DNA from: Sitta carolinensis
Taxonomy: Eukaryota > Chordata > Aves > Passeriformes > Sittidae
Assembly (NCBI GenBank): GCA_032173965.1
Contig: JAVUNC010000005.1
Span: 44,936,501-45,000,500, forward strand
Direction: 5' to 3'
Length of the DNA: 64,000 nt
Every line of letters starts with the position of its first letter. Position 1 is the first letter of the stretch. A program made the position numbers and the translations under genes. Below are positions 1 to 11,579 of this stretch, piece after piece. A model generated the notes under the pieces. It saw only the letters and a list, made by a program, of their open reading frames with translations, did not search any database and was not told the origin of the DNA.

Positions 1-3000
1 TCTGGTTTCTTCAGCATGTAATAGCAAAAACAAAAAAAAAAAAGGGTGATTTTTAACAAGCCGTTACATTTATGTGTTATACATCATATAGCTGTTTTTT
101 TGCTAAAATACAGATTAAGGAAATTAAGATCATGTTCTCTGAAAATGATAATCCTTTCTATATTCATTTTTATTTAGCATACAAATTGCATCTCCTCCTT
201 TTCAGAAATTAAACCACAGTGCTTCCAGCTCATGCAATTTGTCCCTCCATTTTGCTTTATTTATTTTGCTCTTTATTTGAGTTCCATGATGTGTTAGAAG
301 TTACTTTAGGATTGTTATATATCTGCCAATGTGTTTGTTTTGTTTCTCATTTGGAAAATGAGAATTTGGTCACAGTGAATACTTTGAGCAATTAGCAGCA
401 AATAAAAGCGGTCTTAACTTTGATTTTGTGAGAAAGAATATATCATAATTTGGATGTCTAAACTGAAATTAGCACCTATGACAGGAAGTAAGGGGCTTGG
501 AACTTGAGTGTATTCTGTTTAGAATATGTTTAGCAAAATTCGAGTTCTAAAAAAATGTTTTTTTCTATTGAAAATGAGATTTTCTTTTCTGGTATTTCTA
601 AATTGACTGTTCATAGCTGCTGAGATCCCTCGAAAGGTAAAAAAAGGCATGTTCATAAACCCAGTCAGAATGTCAAAGTGAGAACAGCTGTATTAGGTAT
701 TGTAACCCAAGCACTTAAGTCCAAGGGGAGGACTGCAAAAGTTCTTCCCCATAGGAAGTGAAGACAAGATTTGAGCTACCACTGGCACAGATAATACAGC
801 ACCGTGGCACATTCAAGGTGTAGCTGTAGTGGTGGTGTTTTTGTGGTGACTGGCAGAAGCAGCACTTTTTTTGGCAGTTAAGCAGTTTTTGCTTTCCATT
901 TGAAACGCAAGGTCTGCTCTTGCAGATTTGTGGACTTTACTTTTTCATTGTCTAAGCTGATTTTAGAGGCTATGTTGAACAGGTTCTTCTGGCATTCCTT
1001 AAGGCCTGAGTAGAGTTTGAAAACAGGGTACCTTAATCTTTCCTTCCCTTTCAGAGTTGTTTTTTTCCCGACAAATTCTTGTTGCACTAAACAAATGAAG
1101 CCATATAGCAAACATTTCAGTAATCAGGCCAACATAAAGTACTCATAAATTATCACCAAGCAGCTCTAAATCTGTCATAAACTCTTACTGACTGGCTCAC
1201 AGGAATGTTTATGTAATTGAGAGGAACTATAGAAAGGAAGTTAAGTCTCGTTTTAAGTTAAATCAACTACAGTGAGATGAAAAACACCCACACATTTGGC
1301 TTTGGATCAGCAGAGATGTTCTTGAAAAGCAAACTTTTATGCAATCTTTATTATTAAACCAATTTCAATGTGTAAAAAATTATCAGTTTTCAATTTCAGG
1401 TGTCATTGACTGTACTCTGCTTGCATATTCCTTATATAACAGGGTATCGCCTTGATCAGGGAATTACAGATATGGAATCATTCCAGCAAATAAATTATGA
1501 CATGGTTGGGAGCACAGATGTAATGTAGGATGTGTAAAAGCTGGAAAGCTTTGAAAGGGGTCCAAGAAGTCACAGTTTCACAGATGTGAAAAAAACACAC
1601 CACACCACAAAACCCACTGAATGAGATGTTATCTTACACGGTATCCCTTTAAAAAAGGTGTGGAAGCTGCAGTGCAACACAGACAAATACATTAAGAGAT
1701 GATGTTTATAATATTTTAGAGTGCAAATTAAAAAGTATAAGAGCAACTGATAAGGGTACTTAAAGCAAAGAGTGAAATACCAATAAGGAAAGAAAATGAG
1801 AGATTTAATATTAAACCTATGTAATTAACAAAAAGAAGTTTATTCAATGCAATTTATTGATCACAGTGACACAGTTTTGAAATACGATGCTGGAAATATG
1901 ACATTGGAAATTGATAATCTTAACAGAACAGGTAGCAAGGATGCGTTCGGTCAAACTAAAGAATTTTGAATCACCAAGTTCAAATGATAAACATTTGTCT
2001 GCAATAGATAAGATGAAGAGTCCTTTGAATCACATCTGGTAAAATTCATCACACTTTAAAAAAAAAAAGAGAAATTCCAAAAAGTTGTGAATCATTGCAG
2101 TTCTGGTGTTTTTAGAGAGGCGGCTGAGGCAATTATTGACCTGTAGTCAGTCCTGAGGAAAACTGGGATGGCAGATTTGAGGTTACATGGAAAAGTAGAG
2201 TCTACTCTGAGCACCACAGGATTTTTCTACACATTACTACTGACTGCTGTGGTTTTGTGAGAGACTGGTCTTGGCAAATGTTTCTGACAGATTCCTAATT
2301 GTCTTGCTTATGCTTTTTTAATTTTTTTTTTAACATGCATGCTTTTAATGGCATGTTTTTAACATGCCATTGTCAAGACATGAACTTTGGATTTCTTAAT
2401 GGAATTCAGTTTATTATCACACCATACTTCTTATATTTTTGTTCCCTTGCATCATTGCATTCCTGGCTGGGAAACAGATATCCCCAAAGTCAGATTGGCA
2501 GGAATATTTCCCCCCATTTTTTCTTTGTCTATGGAGCAGGCTGTATGTATCACCAGCTGGAATTACTTAGGTATATCTCTCTAAAGGGCTTTCCTGCCAC
2601 ATCAGGGGCTGGGGATAATGTTGGCACTGTAATAGTCTCTTTTCCCTACTACTTGTAACAATCAGTTCAATTTTCCAGGTTTTTGAGGTACTTAGCTTAG
2701 TTAACTCTTCAAGTTTTACGTAAGTATAACTAAGTTAAATGTAATGGCTGTGACAGAGTGATGGCCATGGTGAATGATTTAGTATCTTTTTATATTGACT
2801 GACACCTAGGCACAGCATTCCCTGAAATTTGTACGTTTCAGTAGATTCACTCAACTCCAATGTAGAATTGTTCACTTAATCCATTACTGATACTTTTATA
2901 GACATACTGTCTGGAAGGTAAATTGAAGAAAAGAATATTAGTCTTTGCAACATTAACTCAAGAAAGAAGTAGTGCTAGCCTCAACTATATACATTAGGGT

Positions 3001-3540
3001 ATTTTTGCTTAGGATGTGCCCAAGCCTGACATTCTGTAGCCTTGCAATTATCACTATCCAATAATCACTAGTGGAAGAATGAAGACCGTACTGCATCTAA
3101 TGTGTTTTTTAAATTAGTGTGGTCTACTTCTTTTATTCCTCATGGTGTCACTATAGGATAAAGTTAATGTTCACTGAGTATTCTCTATAGTGGAGCCTAT
3201 TTCCATTTCCTTTGTCTCACTGGCTTTCTGATTTTCTGTTATATGTTTAGAAAATATGATAACAAATATACAGCCTTCAAATTTAACACGTTCTCTCAAG
3301 CACTGGCCTATCCTTAACATTGAGCATGAATTTTTATCTTTCTTTTCCATTTTTTTCCTCCTAAGGATTTAATATTAGAATTAATTTAGCTATATGAGGA
3401 TGTGGAGAATTTATCTTCTAAATCATTCTAACGGTTTGAAAGCAGGAAAGGCCATGTTCAAAAAGATAAAGAGGCACATATCTTATAATCATGTGAGCTT
3501 ATGAAGCTACATCTGTGATAGACTTCATCACATATAGAAA

Positions 3541-3672
3541 CTGTATGAATCACAGAACAGGTAAATTTGGTAGGGACCACAGTGGGTCCAACCTCCCTGC
3601 TCAAGTAGGGTAATCCTAGAGCATGTGACACAGGCCTGCATCCAGGCAGTTCTTGAATATTTCCAGTAAGCT
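3541..3672 (-). mobile_element. CR1 LINE 3' fragment, antisense
   Basis: The plus-strand text runs from TCACAGAACAGG through GGTAGGGACCACAGTGGGTC and CCTCCCTGCTCAAGTAGGGT to TTCTTGAATATTTCCAG. This is the reverse complement of the 3' end of an avian CR1 retroposon. It is 5'-truncated, as nearly all CR1 copies are, and diverged. Its nearest decent match by memory is the CR1 group with the 'tccaggcagttcttgaatatctccag' signature. Confidence 0.85.
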
Positions 3673-5899
3673 TTATCTTTCCTTATGGTGTTGTAATGTG
3701 TTTTGAATTCAGCTTTTATGATTGACAGAAAAAGCAGCTTCCCTATCCAAGCTCAGTGGCAAGAGAAGACAGGAAAGAGAGAATTTGGTTTCATTTACAT
3801 ACTGATAGCACTGATAGCATTTCTGTCTGCCTAGTTATTACCACTTTACCTAGACCCACATTCCTGAATAAATCTAGGTACCTGACTTCCACAGAAGGAA
3901 GAAAGATGTGGCACTCTATAAAGTAGGATTGAAGAGAAATTTGCTTGTGGTCTTTACAAGAGCAGGAGCCAGCTGGGGATGCCATTTCCCATTCATGCAT
4001 TTGGAGCACAGCCTTCCTGAAAGGCAAGACCATAGGCCCTTTCTCTGCTTTCCCTCTTCTGCCTCTTCAGAAGGACAGTGGTGTTCGGGCTGGTTGCACT
4101 CAGGCTTGTAATGAGGATGAGTGTGACTGTCTAGTCAGTAGGAACAAAATCATCCACCAGTTCCACAAAATCTACATCCAGTGTGAACTCTGGCCACAAG
4201 TGAAAGTTGTGGTCAGCCTCTGTCTAGCTCAGGTTATCAGACATGAAAGTTAACTAGAACTAGCATATGGTTAACCAGAATCAGTGTGGCCTTGATAACA
4301 GTAGATAGCAGACAAATCAGTTTGCTGATTTAGCAAAGAAGTTGGTTCACCTAAAGAAGCCAAAGAGCACTGAACAATTGCAGAGCTGTTCAGTAGAAGC
4401 CTATGAATTATCCCCCTATGCTTTCCAGTGGGCTGAAAATCTTGCCAGGATTTCCAGGCAGTTAAGAGTCCTTTTCTCTCCCACTCTCTTCAGATAGTCT
4501 TTTAACATAACTATTATCCCTCTTCTTAGAAAAGTGCCCACATCTAAATATTGTCTCTAATCCCTATGTCATGTCTCTCACTTATGTGCTTGTCACTGCC
4601 ACACAGCTCCTTCACAGAGGCAGTTGTTCTTTGGGCTGATTTTTGGATAGTTGAAGTTACTCTTTCTAGGCTGTTGTCTTGCAGACATCTTAGACACCAC
4701 CTTCCAGTGAAGTGTGAAGCAGGCCAGCTGAACAGCACACACTGAAAGAAATCTAGGGCAAAATTAGAGTCCTACATGTGGCAGAAACTGCCTATTTTAA
4801 TCTAGAATGGGAGATAAACTATTTCACAGTTGGTGCATTAGTTGTCTAGCATGCTGCTTCTCTTCAAAAGACAGATAAAATCTTCACAACCTGAAGATTC
4901 CCTTGCCAATGGAATACTATTTTATGGCCATGACAGTTTCTGATGCTGAGATGTTGACTTTAAACTGCAAGGCATGTGTACCTTGTGGTTCTAGGTGAAG
5001 CAGCCTCTCACAAACTTCCTGGCAGAATATCAGAACCAGAGATGCTGAGTGTTTCTTCCTGCCAGCTGTGAGCAGTGGCTCTTCTGGCTTTTAATAAATA
5101 CCAAGCCAGTTTGGAGGAGTCACTGCATCCAGTCTCAAATTCAACATCACTATTTGCTTTAGGAAACCCTCTAACTCCACACAGAAGTTCCCTGTTTGTT
5201 GGGACATTCTGCAGTTTTAAGCCTTGACCCAGCTTTTCTACTGTGTAGATGTGGGGTGCATCCCCCTCTCACACTGGCCCACACTGATTTCAGAAATGCT
5301 TGTTAGGCTTTGGCCTTGATGAATGACAGCTCTGCTAAACTCCTTGACCTTGTCAGACATACTGTGTGCTCCCAGGAACTTATTTTGGCTAATGAGCTCC
5401 TGCTTTTCAGCGAAGAGACTTGGAAACCTATTTTTCCTGCATAAGAATATTTTTCTGCATAAGAATGCAAATGTAACACTGCTTTTATGATTGAACTTTT
5501 ACAGAAAGTTACTGACCTGAATTGTGGCCATGATGGAAAATTGCTGTGACAAAAGAAAACTTGCAACCCTATAAAGAGTGCTTCTAAGTGGGGCTGTCAG
5601 CTCTCCTGGCCCACAGAGGGCTGCAGCCAGCAATTCGCTCTGAGCGAGACACTCCTCCGAGCGAGAAAATTCTCAGGTTCACTCTATTTGTGGGACCACT
5701 GCCAAAAGCCAACGATGGAGCCTGGGCTGATACCTCCACTCCTTGAGGCTCAACTCTTCACCCTTCAAAATGATGCAAAGGTATCCAACAGGAGTGCTTC
5801 GCTGATCCCGAGGGGAATTTTTCACAGGTATTTGTCCACACTCCTTTACTGTGTGTCAGCCAAGTGTGAATATAGTACTGCAAATCATTGTATTTACAA

Positions 5900-6542
5900 C
5901 TGAAGAGCTGCACCCCTTCTTCCCAGTCCCCTTCAGCAAGAAAGGGACAAAAAGGCAGAGATTATGGGTTGAGATTTACTAGAGAAAAAGCAATGAGAGA
6001 AGGAAAAAGCCCAGTAACAGCACATGTTATTCATAACAACAGTGCATAGAAGAGATGATTTACATACAAAACGGTGCTCACCACCCCCACCCAGCTCCAC
6101 ATGGCCACCCAGATGAAGATGAAATGGTGGATCTTAGGACAACCCAGCAGCTATGTGGCTCTTCCTGAAACAAAAGGATGATATGACAGGTGCTCCCACA
6201 GCAGGTGCCCTCCTTCCCTGAGCCCAAGACAATGAGACACAAGGATGGACAAACCTTCCAAGCCGGATCGTTTGCATGGCACCGACTGCTCTGCCTGCAC
6301 TGACTGCCCTGCTCCACGTCCGCACCACCCCAGGGGTTGTGCTCACTGCTGTGCTCTTCCAGAAAAAAGGAACAAAAAGGTGCCATTGCTGCTGCACACT
6401 CATCTTTTCTTCCACCTGGAACCATATCTCCCTGCAATGACCTGGATGGTTTGGGATAGCAACCCAGCCACAGCCGCACGCCTCTTGGCCCTGCCCCTCT
6501 CAGCAACCTTGAGAATGAACTGTCCTCGCCAAAACCAGGACA
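5900..6542 (-). mobile_element. Avian ERV-L-like LTR, antisense, decayed, probably solo
   Basis: Read on the minus strand it starts TGTCCTGGTTTTGGC at 6542, close to the start of the widespread avian ERV-L LTR. Near the end it has a TAGTAAATCTCAACCCATAA-type segment, matching that LTR's polyadenylation/R-U5 part as I recall it (AATAAA replaced by AGTAAA). No internal retroviral gene is recognisable on either side, so it looks like a solo or truncated LTR. No target-site duplication could be identified, and the low-coordinate boundary is uncertain (it may extend to about 5580). It has no coding capacity; the ORFs over it are accidental. Confidence 0.6.
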
Positions 6543-8324
6543 CCCGTGCTGTGAGTGCTGATCTCTGCAATTCGTAGTTATTGTGTGTTACTGTCGTGCT
6601 CATTGTAAATTCTAAAGAATCTTTTCTTAATTTGTTTAAATGAGGCTATAATTGAAGAGCTGTTAAAACTTGAGGCCTAAGCCATTGGTCAGGTCTGGAG
6701 CTAAGTTTGGCAGAAGTGTCTACTCGGAAGTTTCTGACTCAACAGGAGGGTTCCCCTCATTCTCTTTTATCCTTATGCTTTTCCACCCTTAACCTTTTCC
6801 CATCCCCAATCTCCTCACAGATGATGTTAGACTGATTTTACTTTGATTGAATTTAGGTTTTAGTCAAAATTTTCTGAGTGTGCTTCAACTATGTAATTCA
6901 GCAGTAAAGTGAACCTTGCCAATGAACTTTATCATGCTTTCACTTTTTTATTAAACCTGCCTTAGCTGATACCTTTGCCAGTGATTCTTTGAGCGACCTA
7001 AAACCCCATTCACAACAGTGTATTAGAAACCTCACTACTCACATAATTCTCAAAATCCTTTCAATTGGCATACCTTCTCATGTCAAATGCAATCTACTTC
7101 TGTATCATCTCTTTTCTTTTGCCTGTTGTCCACCTTCCCACTCTAAGTCAGTCACTGGAATTAACTCCTGGTTTTACAGCATCCAAATGCTCCAGCTTCT
7201 TTATATGCCCTCCTTGATCTGCCTCTGCTTCCCTTTTACCCTAGAGGTCAGGAACAGCAATTTTCCTGACTTTCTGATCTTATAAGAGGTCTCTGGCTTT
7301 TTCCCTGCCTTCACTCTTAAGACTGACCATTATCTACCTAGGCACTTCCAGCATACCAGGAACTTAAACAAAAAGTCACCTCGACCAAAAAAGACAGAAA
7401 GATCAAGTGGTAACTCCTTTGGATTAGTGCAAGCTTGTAAAAGTCTATTTGGATCTGAAGAAAGGACTGCTCAACCACTGTCCCGTGCTAGAGGAGACCC
7501 TGTGGACTTCTCCCCAGGTGGCTTACACTAGTATTGGTGAGTAGACAGATATGTTTCCTTCTAACATCCCAGGGTTCTGCAAATACAGAAGTCCCTAGTG
7601 TGAGTTAATTAATATCTTTCCTTCCAGTTTAAATTTGTCTGCTGTGGGGGCTTCAGTTGTTCCCTGCCTGTGTCCCAAAACTTTCACACTTAATTCTCTG
7701 TCATACCAGTCTTTCATCTGTCTCATCTTTCACCAGTCCTGCTAGTTATCGTCAGTCTCTCTTGCCCCAATTATCTCTCTCAAATGAGTTCAGCTGCTTA
7801 CTGTGCCACCTAACCTGCTTGACATCTCTTTGATGAATCTAGATCAAATTCTTCCTGCAAGGTGCCAGCTCTTCCTGTTGTTTCACACCTTTCCTTTACA
7901 TCTGCTTGGAGTTTTGCAGTGGCTCCTGTCTCATTCTTTAATTTTAGGGGGTCACTCAGCTGCATAAGAGGTGCCCCAGTTTTATACCCTGAAAACCTGG
8001 CCCATTTGTACTTTACGTGCCCGAAGTGAATGTGTTTCAACATAACTCCTGCACAGATCTTTACAGGGTGTGATTAAATACGGGAAGTCAGCAGTTAAGT
8101 AGAGCGTGGAAGAACCAGTTAATTAAGGACTTTAAAGTGTGATGTTTTTACTGTCTGTAAACAAAATCTATATTGCAAACCAAAATTCTCTCCACAGCAA
8201 TTCCTAGGTTTCCTTCTTACAAGATCCAAAGCTCAGTGAAATCAGTGAAATGGTGTGGGGGGGAATCTTTCACTGAGTTTAGTATCCTTTGCATTGGGCC
8301 CCTGATTTCCATTAGCAATGATAA

Positions 8325-8364
8325 AATGATACACAAAGCTGGGACTGTACAACTTCCTTTTATT
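8325..8364 (-). terminator. Candidate distal polyadenylation signal of ANKS1B
   Basis: On the minus strand an AATAAA hexamer lies at 8364-8359. About 15-20 nt further is TACAG (a CA cleavage-type dinucleotide, about 8347-8343), followed by the GU/U-rich GCTTTGTGTATCATTTT. This is the standard order of hexamer, cleavage site and downstream element. The call rests on motif order only; other AATAAA copies in the 3'UTR could be used instead. Confidence 0.4.
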
Positions 8365-10175
8365 TTGTGTGCTTTTATAGGATATAAATAAATGACAAAA
8401 TTACAAAATTTATAACTGGAAGCCCAAGCATATTTACATAAGTATTTGTTGCAGTGAGGCTACTATTTACTGTTCTCCTATACAATTTTCCTTTTGGTAC
8501 CATATTTTTAGTGTTATTTTTTTTTTTTTTTTTTTTTACTGTCAGTTGACTAAGTACATATCAACAGTGAATAAGCAAAAATATGTACAAGGAACTATTT
8601 TGTTCAAGTAAATTGAATACTGTATTAAAAGGATGTCATCACTCAGCGCTATGATTAGGTTTAACTAAACCATATACAATTATCAGTTTTAAACCAAGTT
8701 CAATTATCCATTTTTTGGAATATACCAACTGATGATTCTAACTGAAAAACCTCAGCTGGATATGAAATAATAATTAAAAAAAACATTAAGACAACCACAC
8801 AATTTATCAATATCTCTATAATGAACTTCAAAATGATTCACAATTTGACTGGATAGAACAATATACGTTAAAATGTCATTTTTCTCCTATAATGATATTT
8901 TTACTGTTATAATTTCAGTTCTACATAAATATACATCATGGTATTATACAAATACTCCACAGACATTAAAAAAATTAAAACACTTTAAAGAAAAAGTAAG
9001 TAAATCTCATTTAACCAAATATTAAGCAAATGCTTAATTATTTTGTTTCATGAAAACATTTTTATTACTTTGGAATTTTTTTCTTTTTCTTGCTGTTTTT
9101 ATTTAGAAAATGTTTTGCAGTAGAATTTTATCAACACTCTTTCAAACAAGCTTTCTGTGACAGAAATCTTGATAGCAAAATCCATGGTTTTGACTTTTTT
9201 TAGAACCACTGAGATTATTTTTTTTTTTAAATACTAGTAGAATTCATGGCTATAGCAATGTTGAACTGCATAAAACTATATGTAGGTGTAATAGAATGAC
9301 CATTCCACTTTCATTCCAGACTGATCACACAGAACATCCAGTGCACTGATGCTACAACTCTTATAATTTTCATAATGCTGCAATAGCAGTCATTTACTTA
9401 ACTTTAAAATAAACAATATTTCTCATAATTAATCTGGCTTCCTTCCATAAATATTCATTTGTTTTCCTATAGTACTTCTCTTCCATAAAAAATATCTAAT
9501 AAATGTTTTCTGTGCATTATTAATACCTTTTTCTAACCATTCATAAAACTCTGATCCTTTGCTACAATGCAAGAGGTTCTTATTTCTGTAGAGGATCAAA
9601 GGACATCAATGATTACATATAAAATCAGCGCACACAGAAATCAGGGTGCCTAATTTCTCGTCACTTTAATGAGTTCTTTATTCAACACAGTAATTATTAA
9701 TGAATTCAGTGGTTTCACAAATAATCTATTTATTAATTCTGGTTCTATTTCAATTAAAAACTGCCAAGATTTAAATAAAAAACCCAATCAAATACTCTAC
9801 TCATAGGCAGCATTAGTATTAGTTTAGAGACCTTTTGTTTTTTTTTTTTTTTCTTTAAAAAGTAGAATTCTAAAATAAGAAATCAAAGAAAGCACTGTGG
9901 CAGAGTCACAAGGGAGAACTGCATGAAAAATAAGATTTCTCACTCCTCTTGTGGACTGTAATTTTAAAAGTCTTCATATAGTGTCATTCTTCTGTCAGTG
10001 CTGCAGGAAGAAGAACATCACCAGAAATGACTATCAGCCTTTTTTGTTAGTTACAAGGCCACTCATACAGTGCAGTCTTCCTCTCTGCTGGATTGAAACG
10101 TTGCCATAAAGGAAAGGCTGTGCTGTGACTGCTTGGCGTGCAAGGCACAACAAGGAACAGGGGGACAGTTTTGTA
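8340..10175 (-). other. ANKS1B: Probable ANKS1B 3'UTR
   Basis: This 1.8-kb AT-rich stretch follows the stop codon directly, with no splice signals that I would trust. It holds two long A-runs on the transcript strand (8537-8517 and about 9852-9835), where oligo-dT could prime internally. It also holds several AATAAA-type hexamers in the transcript sense, including near 9676, 9728, 9065 and 8359. I placed the distal end at about 8340 because of the hexamer plus downstream U/GU-rich sequence there. The true end may be more proximal or more distal. Confidence 0.5.
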
Positions 10176-10286
10176 TCAGAAAATTGTAGTTTCATACTTG
10201 GTATTAATGCCTCTTTTGGCCTCTTGTCCAGGTTCAACAATCCAGGGTAGATTCGCAAGAGTCTTTTGTTCGGATGGATCTATCTG
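10176..10286 (-). CDS. ANKS1B: ANKS1B terminal coding exon (36 codons plus TGA)
   Basis: It encodes QIDPSEQKTLANLPWIVEPG, then QEAKRGINTKYETTIF and TGA (10178-10176). The acidic/Trp-containing NLPWIVEPGQ segment and the KYETTIF end are conserved features of the AIDA-1 tail; the ANKS1A paralogue also ends KYETTIF. The last residues T-I-F fit a class I PDZ ligand (S/T-x-hydrophobic), in keeping with reported binding of AIDA-1 to PSD-95. The acceptor is TTTGTCTTAAAG (AG at 10288-10287), preceded by a modest pyrimidine tract. The start is fixed because the upstream exon ends on the GTG codon and the family reads SV then QIDP. The 3'UTR continues to lower coordinates. Confidence 0.97.
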   Translation of the reverse strand, partial: QIDPSEQKTLANLPWIVEPGQEAKRGINTKYETTIF

Positions 10287-10639
10287 CTTTAAGACAAATG
10301 CAAACATACAGACGGGTTACCATCTCCGTGCACGGCAGCTTGAGCAGAGGGTTTTTCTTTAAACTAACAGGGCAAATCCCGAATTGACAAAGTCGTACAG
10401 CAGCAAGTATGGTGGTGTCTACACTCCCATGTACTCATGGCTGCCTTCTTCTTCCTGTTGAGATCAGAGCTGTGTTTACCCCCAAGCTATAGGGCATCAT
10501 GGTTCATTAAAGCCACACTTCATCCTGAGAAGTCTGTTCGCTAATGAGACAGACGATGGCATCAGGAAATGTTTCTACTTAAAGTTTTATGGAGGAAGAT
10601 TCTGTGGCAATGGATGACAAAGTGTACAATCATACATTT

Positions 10640-10663
10640 CCCCCCCCTCCCTTCCCCTCACCC
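10640..10663 (-). other. G-quadruplex motif in last ANKS1B intron
   Basis: The plus strand reads CCCCCCCCTCCC then TTCCCCTCACCC, so the transcript strand reads GGGTGAGGGGAAGGGAGGGG followed by more G. Four or more G-runs of at least three with loops of 1-3 nt fit the G3+N1-7 rule. It lies about 350 nt upstream of the terminal-exon acceptor. Confidence 0.55.
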
Positions 10664-11385
10664 AATAATTAAGTGTCATAGAGTAAAATTCTCACATTAT
10701 AGTCAGTGAATATGATACAGTGTGAGGTCATTTTTCTCCTTTACCTCCCAAATCACCCTGTGCCTGTGTTCTCACTTAATTTATAATAGTTTTCATAATT
10801 TTTTAAAAGGTCTACTGTAAAAGAATATTTCTCTGTCATTTCTGCACTTCAGGAGGGCACTTTAAAGTCAATCAATACGTAAGCATCAATGAGCTTTGTT
10901 TCTTAGGAGTCTGTGATTAATACTGAAAAGGTATATTGAATCCCAGATCAAGAAAAAAAAAAAAACAAACCAAAAAAGAAAAGGGTAAGAAAAGAAAAGA
11001 AGTTGCTTGGTCTGACAGGATAATTGTAAATTGATTTTGATTTGTAATTTGATTAGGTTACATATGCCATGATCGTATACCAAACGAGTTAGGTGATGGA
11101 TTAGGAAACCACAGTTTGAGACGTATGCATTGATTAAACTGAATTAATTAAAGCTCTGCAATTACTATAAGACACATATACACAAGACTAACCAAGCAAC
11201 ATCTTAAACTGGAGAAATCTGAAATAAGCAGTTGTTTGAAATGGCTGCCAGTGCTGTGGTGACAAAACACTGCCAGCTGATGAGCACAGGTGGCAAGATG
11301 GAGCACTTCTGACTTGAGGTATTTTTATTTGTACAGCTTCTAGTATGTAAACTCTAAACTGTATAGCTGAATTTTGGAATTTTTT

Positions 11386-11393
11386 TGCATGCA
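11386..11393 (-). promoter_or_regulatory. RBFOX-type TGCATG element downstream of 5' splice site
   Basis: The palindromic octamer TGCATGCA lies 18 nt into the intron after the 168-nt exon. (T)GCATG immediately downstream of an exon is the classical RBFOX binding position that promotes exon inclusion in neurons and muscle. The motif is seen directly; its use is inferred. Confidence 0.4.
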
Positions 11394-11411
11394 TTACTAC
11401 CTTCTACTTAC

Positions 11412-11579
11412 CACTGACTTCCGAATACTAACACGTGGTTTGGGAATAGGTTTAGAGGGTTTGTTTTCAAAGCTTTCGGGGAGGGTTGAAGAATGACCCC
11501 CTTTTCGTGCTTGTAGTGCAAGCTGATAAGCCACCTCAAATGCTTGTCCTAGTGTAAGAATGATTTCGTAAGCTAAATT
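11412..11579 (-). CDS. ANKS1B: ANKS1B exon: C-terminal PTB helix and start of tail (56 codons)
   Basis: It encodes [44 protein letters not shown] and [12 protein letters not shown]. The first 26 residues are the long C-terminal alpha helix that packs on every PTB domain ([19 protein letters not shown]). The rest is a flexible, basic, Pro-rich tail with PKP repeats, a possible SH3-type ligand. The [17 protein letters not shown] block distinguishes ANKS1B from ANKS1A. The acceptor is TTTTGTTGCAG (AG at 11581-11580) and the donor is GTAAGT from 11411 downward. Read-through past the donor adds only VSRR before a stop, so intron retention would truncate the tail. The exon is 168 nt, phase 0. A TGCATGCA element sits 18 nt into the downstream intron. 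Confidence 0.97.

Larger units (their letters stand above)
1..8324. other. Intergenic region downstream of ANKS1B
   Basis: No exon of any recognised gene was found. In other amniotes the convergent neighbour past the ANKS1B 3' end is APAF1 (recollection), but no APAF1 WD40 exon is visible here. All ORFs are short (under 145 codons), lack family motifs and overlap on both strands. The stretch holds a CR1 fragment (3541-3672), an ERV-L-like LTR (about 5900-6542) and an 11-bp inverted repeat (2347-2357 with 2361-2371). About 5581-5900 contains two GAGCGAG motifs and may be part of the same LTR insertion. The remainder looks like unremarkable AT-rich sequence. Confidence 0.6.
10287..11411 (-). 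other. ANKS1B: ANKS1B last intron
   Basis: A 1,125-nt intron with donor GTAAGT at 11411 and acceptor AAAG at 10287. It holds a C-run (10640-10663) that is a G-quadruplex motif on the transcript strand, an A-rich tract (10950-10995 on the plus strand), and a TGCATGCA element close to the donor. No other exon was recognised. Confidence 0.9.

Noticed and set aside
1..8324. Search for APAF1 3' exons, the expected convergent neighbour
   Set aside because: No WD40-type or APAF1 C-terminal coding segment could be recognised on the plus strand.
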